Source: Dipteris shenzhenensis (taxonomy: Eukaryota; Polypodiophyta; Polypodiopsida; Gleicheniales). From it: a stretch of DNA of 64,000 nt. Location: the NCBI GenBank assembly GCA_047967505.1, contig CM106538.1; one strand, 5' to 3'. Positions 57,258 to 64,000 of this stretch are shown here, piece by piece; within the stretch, counting starts at the first letter, position 1, and every line of letters starts with the position of its first letter. A program made the translations under genes and the position numbers. Below the pieces are notes generated by a model. It ran no database searches and was not told the DNA's origin. It saw nothing but the letters and a program-made list of their open reading frames with translations.

Positions 57258-58930
57258 ATTGGATACTTTAATAATTTCCTCACGCAGTTAGCTCAACCTC
57301 ACACACCTCTCTCTGGGCTTCAATGGGAGCACTTCAACAATATTAAAGAATGAACAAGGCTTTGATACCAAAAGAGGAGCAGGATGCAGGAAAGAACAAA
57401 AGAGGAGCAAAAGGGCAGCAGAGGGTTAGATAGCTAAGGAACGAGAGCCAACAAGGATACTGAAAGGAAGGGAGAACACAAAATGGGGAGATGATGCATG
57501 GATCATGCAAATGTAAACGGGATAAGCGGTAGAAGGGGAAGTGCACAAAAGGGAAGAGGAAGCATCTGTAGCAAAGAAAAGATCGTAGGTGATGGTGAAG
57601 AATTAATAACTAACAGGCATGGGAGAAGGAGACAGAAGGGCGAAGCGAAGGTAAGTCATGAAGCGAAAGCTAAAGAATGAAGAGAACTGGAGACATAAAC
57701 TTAAGGAAAGGCAAGGTTGCAAGGAAGCTAGAAGCTCGAAAGTATATTGCAAGACTAAAGACTCATACAAGCTCTGCCTTCTACTGAGCCAAGGGTGCTC
57801 TTATATAGAAGGGAGAGTTAGTGGCCAGCTATATCCCACTTTTCAGTGGATGGCTAGCTGTCTTCCACTTCCTTAGTGCGGGAATCTTTTTTACATGAAG
57901 TGACCCAAAGGTGACATGACTTAAAGGTGAAGGTCTTACCTGGGACATCATGCAGTGTCTAATCACCATAGGAATCTTATGTACATGTTGTCACAAGGTG
58001 AAGGTCTTACTTGGGACATCAAGCAGTGTCTAGTCACCGTGACAAGACATTATTCTTATCCAGGGCCATTATCGGTGGGTAGGATGAGTCCACCATTTCT
58101 TTCTTGCCAATAGGTCACACCTTCATGTGATAACATATCTAGAAGGACATTGGAGGTGCCTTTCTTCCATTCAACTGTGAAGTTGTACATGGTGAAGAAT
58201 TATTGCCAATGGGCCAGACAACCTCGGCCGATTTGCTTATCTATCTTGTGGGTGCAAAATGTTTTGAAATTATGATTATCAATGCAAATAATAGAAGTTT
58301 TATTTACAATGAAGAGTTCCAATTTTTGGATTGCTCTTTTGACCGCCAGTATTTCCTTTTAAATGGAGTGATAGTTTTGTTTTGCTCCTTGGAAGGTGCC
58401 AGACCCAAAAGGCACATATTCTTTCTTGGGCAGAGGTCCTTTCAAGGAGGACAACACCCCAAAAATTGTTAGAGGCATCTGTCTCAATTATTAGAAGACC
58501 ATGTTCGGAGGGAATGCTAAGAGTTGGTAGGTGCTGGACATGTTCCTTGATGTTTTGTACAGCTTGGGTTTGTAGATCGCGTTCCAAGGTTTACCATTCT
58601 TTCGGAGACAAAGTTGAAGAGCATATCTATCTCGTGCTAGTTGCTCATAGAAAGAAGACAAGTGGTTTAGGCAACCAAGGAAACATTAGAGCTGAGTACG
58701 ATCCCGGATCTTATCAGGCAAAAACATAAGAGCTTTTAGCACATGATCTTATATTTGGAGTTTACATCTGTGGATATGGACACTAAGGAATTCAATGCTT
58801 TCTTGGCCAATAATGATCTTCTTGGCGGAAAGGGCTAAGCCTTTTGCATTGATCAAATTGTAAACAATGGTTAGATGTTGTAGATGTGAAGCAACATCCT
58901 TACTATATACCAAGATGTCATACCAATCTT
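57258..58930 (-). mobile_element. Endogenous caulimovirus-like block D
   Basis: Minus-strand copy tail to tail with block C. RT C-half (from YDILVYSKDVASHLQHL, about 58,910), RNase H with ETDASNNFWGVVLLE (about 58,490-58,450), intergenic region (58,060-57,380) with the same GACATCA(A/T)GCAGTGTCTA motif inverted, primer site TGGTATCAAAGCC (57,370-57,358), and about 100 bp of leader. It ends at the telomere-like tract. Frameshifts and stops throughout RT and RNase H. Confidence 0.75.
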
Positions 58931-58934
58931 CGAA

Positions 58935-59420
58935 ATGTCCATCCCTAGCTCCTGCGAGCCCTCCTCCCCTCTCCGTAGCCTCTACCTCCCTACCTTCCTC
59001 CGCCTCACCTACGCTCTTGCCTCGTGCCCCTCGCCCCTCACCCTCGCCCCTCACCCTCGCCTTGCGCCCCTCGCCCTCGCCTCGTGCCCCTTGCCCCTCG
59101 CCTTGCCTTCGCCATCATGCCCTCGCCTCGCTCCTCGCCCCTCGCCCCTCGCCACCACGCCTCACCTCCGCCCTCCACCCTCGCCTCCGTCGCCGCCCTT
59201 CGCCCTCGCCTTCGACCTCCGCCCTCTGCCCTCGCCTTTGACCTCCGCCCCTCCGCCCTCTGCCTTCCGCCCTCCACCCTCGCCCCGACCTCCACCCTCG
59301 CCTTCGACCTCTGCCCTCCGCCCTTGCCTCGCCATGCCCTCACCTCGCCCCCTCGCCCTATACCTGCCGCCTTGTCTCACCCTGCCATTGCCTCCTCTTC
59401 CTCTGCCCCGCCTCGCTTTG
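58935..59420. repeat. C-rich minisatellite (CGCCCCTCGCCCT-like)
   Basis: Degenerate repeats of CCTCGCC and CCTCCGCC, strongly strand-biased, with G-runs on the minus strand. Open frames in all registers here are compositional artefacts. Confidence 0.85.
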
Positions 59421-59531
59421 CCTCGCCTTATCCTCCTCCGTCACACCCAAGCTCCATCCCTCATCTATCTCCCCCCCTTTTTTGGTGGCAGCCTCTTCCT
59501 CATCGGAGGTCTCGCAGTTTGTCTTAGCGGT

Positions 59532-61423
59532 ATGGCAGCTCCCTGCCCGGAACCGGAGGCCCAGCTGGACCCTCCCTCTCCAGATGCCTACAGCGTGATC
59601 TTGACAGAGCAATAGTCGTGTCGGGTACAACAAGTTGCCAATGACTTTGCCCTCACTTCAGTTTATGGCAGAGTCATTGGACACTCTCCCTCCAAACCAG
59701 CCATCAGGGATTGGCTTCAATCCACTCTTATGCTAGAGGACAGCCACATCGAGGAGGTGGCCCTTATGGGAAGGGGCATCTTCTGACTTAAACTCTCCAC
59801 TGTGAAAGCTACGAGCAACCTGATTACTGGTTCCCCCACATCTGTGGATGGAAAGATCATCATGATAGTCCCTTGGTACCGAGGATTCAGCACAGTGGAC
59901 TTTGATGCTCGTTTTCGCATACTTCGCCACCCAGTGACGCTAGTCTTTCTAGGTCTTGCTGCTGAGTTGCAGCCGATAGTCAGGGACCTAGGTTCCCACT
60001 TTGGCTGGGTGATGCATGACACTTTCGTCGATGCGGTTGCTGCGGCAGGAGCTCCCAGAGTCCGTGTGGCTGTGGCAGACCCTGCGTCCCTCCCTTCAGT
60101 GATTGAGATCGTGACAGATGCTGGCAGCATTACTCAGAGCATGGTAGTCATAGGACAGCTAGGCCAGTGCCTGAGGTGTCACGGCTTTGGGCACCTGGCT
60201 GCTGCTTGTCCACGCTTCTCCAACTCCTCTTGGCCCCCCCCGCCCCCCCCACAGCCCCCTCCCCCTCCCTCCGGGCAGCCACGTCAAGAAGAGTAGAGGC
60301 AGCCGGCCAGAGGTGGCTGGTGGCTGGACCGAGGTCAGAAGAAAAAGAGGAAAGAATAAGAAGACTTCTGACAAAGGCAAGGAGGCAGAGGTTACCCAAC
60401 CTGCAGCAGCGCCTCAGAGACCTGACAGGCAGCCGCCCCAGGGTCTTGCGAGAGCTTCTTCTTCGTCTGTAGCCCGCCCTCTGCAGCCTCAGGTCCCCCT
60501 CTCTTTCGATCCCCAGCTCCCTTCCACTCAGCCCCAGCCCCTACCCCAGCCGCAGCCCCCTTTTCCCGACCCGCAACATCAACCCCCGCCTCTTCCTCTT
60601 CAGCCCCCTCCTCTTCCTCTTCAGCCCTCGTCCCAGCCCCATCCCTCCTCCCCCGCCCCTCTCAGCTCTTCCGCAGTGTTAGCTGCACCAGTGGTTCCTC
60701 AGCCGCGTGCAGCCCCCACTCCCCCTCCTCCGCCCCCCCCGCTAGTCGCATCCGTGGAGTCTGAGTTGCCTACCCCTCAGCCTCCTTCCCCTTCCCCACC
60801 CCAGGCAGGGCACCCCGAGACTGCACCACCCCTGGAGCAGTCTTCCTTGTATGCTAGCCCGACCCCCTCAGTGCAGACTCTGGCGGGCCTTAGCTCCAGG
60901 AGAGAGAGCTTCCTCGCAACTTCTACAGGTCCGGTCCCTGGGATTACTTGGATGTGGCCGACCTCGGGACCTTCCCAGCTTGCCTCGACATCAGTATCTT
61001 CTTGTTCCATAAACGGGCGGATGGGAAGATCGCAGCCTTGGCCCCGAGGGATGGCCCTAGCTTTGCTTTCACTTTTCTCAGCGACGGCATTGAGATTTGG
61101 ACAGACGACTCAGTCTGGGAGGCTCTCAGAGAGCAGACGCACACTCAGATTTGCTCCTGGATAGGCCCGTCGGGTGGATAGCTTCTCGAGACTCAGTGGT
61201 CCGAGGGTGACGTGCGCTTGTAGTGGCATTGCGCCAAGCATTTCAGATTGATTGTGATCCTCAGGCCCCCTCTGTCATGGCCCCTCCCCCAGGATGTCAG
61301 AGCCTGGACTCCTCAGAAACTTCGCGCCTTCTACGAGATGACTACCTCAGAGATCTCGAGAAAGCATTTGTCCATGGCACCAAAGGCCTCACGCCTTTGC
61401 TAAAAGTTTTGAAGAACGGGTAG
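59532..61423 (+). pseudogene. LINE ORF1 (DUF4283-like, CCHC, Pro-rich)
   Basis: Starts at ATG 59,532 (MAAPCPEPEAQLDPP), a stop at 59,612, then a nucleic-acid-binding region with IIMIVPWYRGFSTVDFD (DUF4283-like, about 59,860) and one CCHC knuckle CLRCHGFGHLAAAC (about 60,170). A frameshift near 60,290 leads to a long proline-rich segment (60,490-60,800), then a C-terminal part (60,948-61,181) with FPACLDISIFLF. Further frame breaks. ORF1 proteins bind LINE RNA. Confidence 0.75.
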
Positions 61424-61555
61424 GATGACCCCGCCTCCCCCTCCAAACCCTCACAAAAGCGTCAGCGCCTTCATTCCGAAATACTAGCCTCTTCATCGAC
61501 CTCAGCCACGAGCAGCCACGAGCAGACAGTTGTTCGCAGCCTACCAGTCCTCATC

Positions 61556-64000
61556 ATGAGCTTACACCTTGTCTCCTGGAACGTGAACGGGTTTCATTCT
61601 TCTAGCACCCGTGGTCCTAGGAAGCTCATCTTGAGACACGAACTTCAACCAGTAGTGATTGGTCGCTTGGATATACTCCTGCTCCAGGAGCATAAGCTTT
61701 TAGTGGCTCATACCCGTAGTTGCGGGAAGATCCTCCCTGGACGCTCTCACACTTATTGGGAGCCCTCGATCGATGCACAAGTGAGGAGTGGCGGTGTCTG
61801 CACTTTCGTTTGCGAGTCATTTGCCCAGGGAGTTTTTGGCCATGGTACATTGATCCCAGGCCGTGCACTTTGGGTTGGTCTAGAGTTGGAGGGCTCCAAA
61901 CCTCAACATCTATGCACCCACAGACCTCTGATGCAGAGCCACCTTCTGGAGGACACTCATAGAGATTCTCCCAGACATGGATTCGTGGATTGTTGGAGGT
62001 GACTTCAACAATCTGGAGACTTTGGAGGACCAGCAGGGTAGAGGACCAGAGTTTACAAGTATAGCTTAGGCAGAGCAATCCGCTTGGGACTCCTTTATCT
62101 TCATGACAGGAGGTAGGGACAGCTGGAGAGACCCGTCCTTCCGCCGATGGCATGGGAGCTTGGACTTCTTGTGGGGCTTCCGTAGGGAAGGAGGCAGACT
62201 CCTGGAGAGACTGGACAGATTTTATGTCAGTGATTGGGCCATCAGCAGAGGTGGTCAAGTGGGTGTAGTGCCAGGGATGACACTCTCCGACCACGCGCCA
62301 GTGCTCTTATCACTAGACTCGGCAGCTCAGTCCCTTCCTCCCCGTTCGTGCAGGATTCCTGATTCCATCTTCTCTAGGGAGGAGGTGCGCAATAGTATCG
62401 GTAGCCTTTGGGACAGAGATTGGGGCAAGTGCGTGGATCTGGTAGAGTCAGTGGCGCAGGCTCTACAGGAGTCCACCCAGATTTGCCAGCTCGCAGCCCT
62501 TCAGGTTTGCCAGGAGTGGTGGGGCAGAGAGAGAGCTCTTCGTAGGGACCTCGCCTCCATTCAGCGACTCCAGCAGGCAGCTCCAGGTTCGGAGGAGCTT
62601 CGGATCCAGGCCCTTCGTGCCAGAGCCCTTCTTGAGGAGACTCTCCAGCGTCGCTCAGAGTTTTCTTATCACGCCTCCCTCTTCTACTGGGCTCAGAAGG
62701 GCGACCGGATGAGCAAAGAGTTCTTCAGGACGCATGGCCAGAGGGCAGTAAGGTGACCAGCTTCGGAGTCTTAGGACAGTGGAGGGGCACATCGTTACCG
62801 ACCAAGAAGAGGTCTTGGGGTTGGCTACCGACTTCTATAGGATTCTTTTCCAGTAGGAGCAGCTTGCCCCCCGTACTAGACGTTCCCGCGAGGAGGTGTG
62901 GAGGCACATTCTAGCCCTTGTTCAGCCCAGCATGCAGACGACGTTGATGGCACCGTTCACCACTGTCGAGATGCAGGAGGCCTTGATGGCCATTGATGGG
63001 CAGAAATGCCCTGGCGAGGATGGGCTCTCTCGCGCTTTCTTCACCTCCTTCTAGGATCAGATCCATCAGCCCCTCCTAGCAGCCCTCCAGAGGATTTTCA
63101 GCAGCAGATATACGCTAGAGAGCCTCTCTTCGGGATTGATTTGCCTCATCCCGAAGGGAGGAGACCGACAGGAGATCCGTCAGTGGTGCCCGATCACTCT
63201 CCTCACCACTGCCTACAAAATCCTTGCCAAGATGATCAGCGCCAAAGTTTGGCCACTACTTCCTGACCTCATTCATGACACTCAGATAGGCTTTGTCCAG
63301 GATCGCAGTATCCTGGATAATGTCTTCACCTTCTCAGAGGTGACGGAGTGGGCTCAGCACAGCGGGTCGCACTTAGCCATCCTACTTCTTGACTTTGAGA
63401 AGGCCTATGATCGAGTGGACTGGTCCTTCTTGGAGGGTACTTTGGAGAGACTAGGATTCCCAGTAGGATGGATTCAGGGTATCTCAGCGTTATACAGGAC
63501 AGCTTCCAGCAGGGTCATCATCGGTGGCAAGATGGGAGAGCGATTTCGATTGGAGAGATCAGTGCGTCAGGGTTGCCCCCTCGCTCCTTACCTATTTCTC
63601 TTCTTCACCGAGGCGATGACATACTATCTTCGGGCGAGGTCGACAGGGATCCGGGGTGTTCGCCTTCCCATCAGGGAGGACACGGAGCTCCTAGACTCGG
63701 AGTATGCAGATGACACAGCGCTATATGTTCAAGATGATGAGATGATGCTGGAGAGAGTGAGGCTGGCCTTAGAGGTCTTCTGCTCAGCAGCCGGTGTGAA
63801 AATCAACTGGAATTAATCAGTTCGTTTTCTCACAAACCCTGGGGCATGCTCACAGTGGGGGAGGTTTTTGGGTTTCAGATGGATCCCGCGGGGGCAGACT
63901 GCTAGATATCTCGGCTTTCAGGTCGGCCTGGACATCACGCCAACTCAGCAGTTTCTCCCGGTGCTAGATTCCATTCGACGGAAGCTGGCTTTCTGGAGCA
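61556..64000 (+). pseudogene. LINE ORF2 (endonuclease and reverse transcriptase)
   Basis: Starts at ATG 61,556: MSLHLVSWNVNGF and DILLLQEHKL mark the apurinic endonuclease, followed by GGDFNNLETL and LSDHAPVLL. After a frameshift near 62,760 the RT reads ICLIPKGGD, GFVQDRSILDN, AILLLDFEKAYDRVDW, RQGCPLAPYLFLF and EYADDTALYV (about 63,700) with catalytic DD intact. A stop near 63,816, then YLGFQVGLDITPTQQF. At least two frameshifts and three stops, so inactive, but it is the reference copy for the other fragments. Confidence 0.88.

Larger units (their letters stand above)
59432..64000 (+). mobile_element. L1-type LINE, ORF1 and ORF2, running off the window
   Basis: Best-preserved LINE. A short 5' part (59,432-59,531) follows the minisatellite; ORF1 and ORF2 follow in normal order. 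The 5' part is close to a full-length L1 layout, so it may not be 5'-truncated; the 3' end is outside the window. Same family as 1-2,090 and 27,010-28,525. Confidence 0.88.

Noticed and set aside
58867-59633. Long open frames on both strands (up to 226 codons)
   Set aside because: They come from the C-rich minisatellite: stops are rare in every register and the translations are Pro/Ser/Leu or Arg/Gly repeats.
60487-60930. Proline-rich stretch as a separate extensin-like gene
   Set aside because: It lies between the CCHC knuckle and the C-terminal part of LINE ORF1 in a consistent order, so it belongs to ORF1.
1-64000. CRISPR arrays, bacterial operons, phage or plasmid systems
   Set aside because: No regularly spaced palindromic repeats or prokaryotic gene layout; splice sites, telomere-like repeats and retroelements mark a plant nuclear genome.

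Overview
The window reads as a gene-poor, repeat-packed stretch of a large land-plant nuclear genome. The evidence is plant-type (TTTAGGG) telomere-like tracts, Ty1/copia and L1-type elements with plant-style initiator-tRNA primer sites, endogenous caulimovirus-like sequence, and two ABCA-type transporter first exons with clean plant splice junctions. A fern or other seed-free vascular plant would fit, but that is inference. There is no bacterial-style operon, CRISPR array or rRNA.

Layout. 1-2,090: minus-strand L1-type LINE pol. 2,090-7,930: nested copia debris (plus-strand pol with a 710-bp LTR, a second copia broken at its YVDD box, and inverted LTRs). 8,349-9,208: exons 1 and 2 of an ABCA2-like transporter, minus strand. 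9,830-11,950: a second, diverged LINE. 11,950-21,200: AT-rich sequence with microsatellites and a spaced 400-bp duplication. 21,220-21,640: a SINE-like head and a tandem duplication, just before a second ABCA first exon (21,993-22,109, plus strand), head to head with the first. 22,519-23,920: copia. 24,480-26,996: a decayed SWIM-finger, MULE-like transposase-derived gene. 27,010-28,990: two opposed LINE fragments. 28,990-29,900: Ty3/gypsy integrase. 29,931-31,500: minus-strand copia.

From 32,127 to 58,930 four blocks (A-D) of endogenous caulimovirus-like sequence dominate. They are broken up by a 2.7-kb non-autonomous LTR element that seems to carry an ASR (ABA/WDS) gene fragment, a truncated LINE, a complete 6-kb copia with a 5-bp target duplication (itself hit by a 172-bp MITE), and a deleted copia with its own target duplication. 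Telomere-like tracts sit at the edges of the viral blocks. 58,935-59,420 is a C-rich minisatellite, and 59,432-64,000 is a plus-strand L1-type LINE with ORF1 and ORF2 that runs off the window.

Nearly all coding sequence is decayed mobile or viral DNA. The only intact-looking host exons are the ABCA ones. One reading is that the window is the space between two divergent ABCA genes plus their TE-filled first introns.
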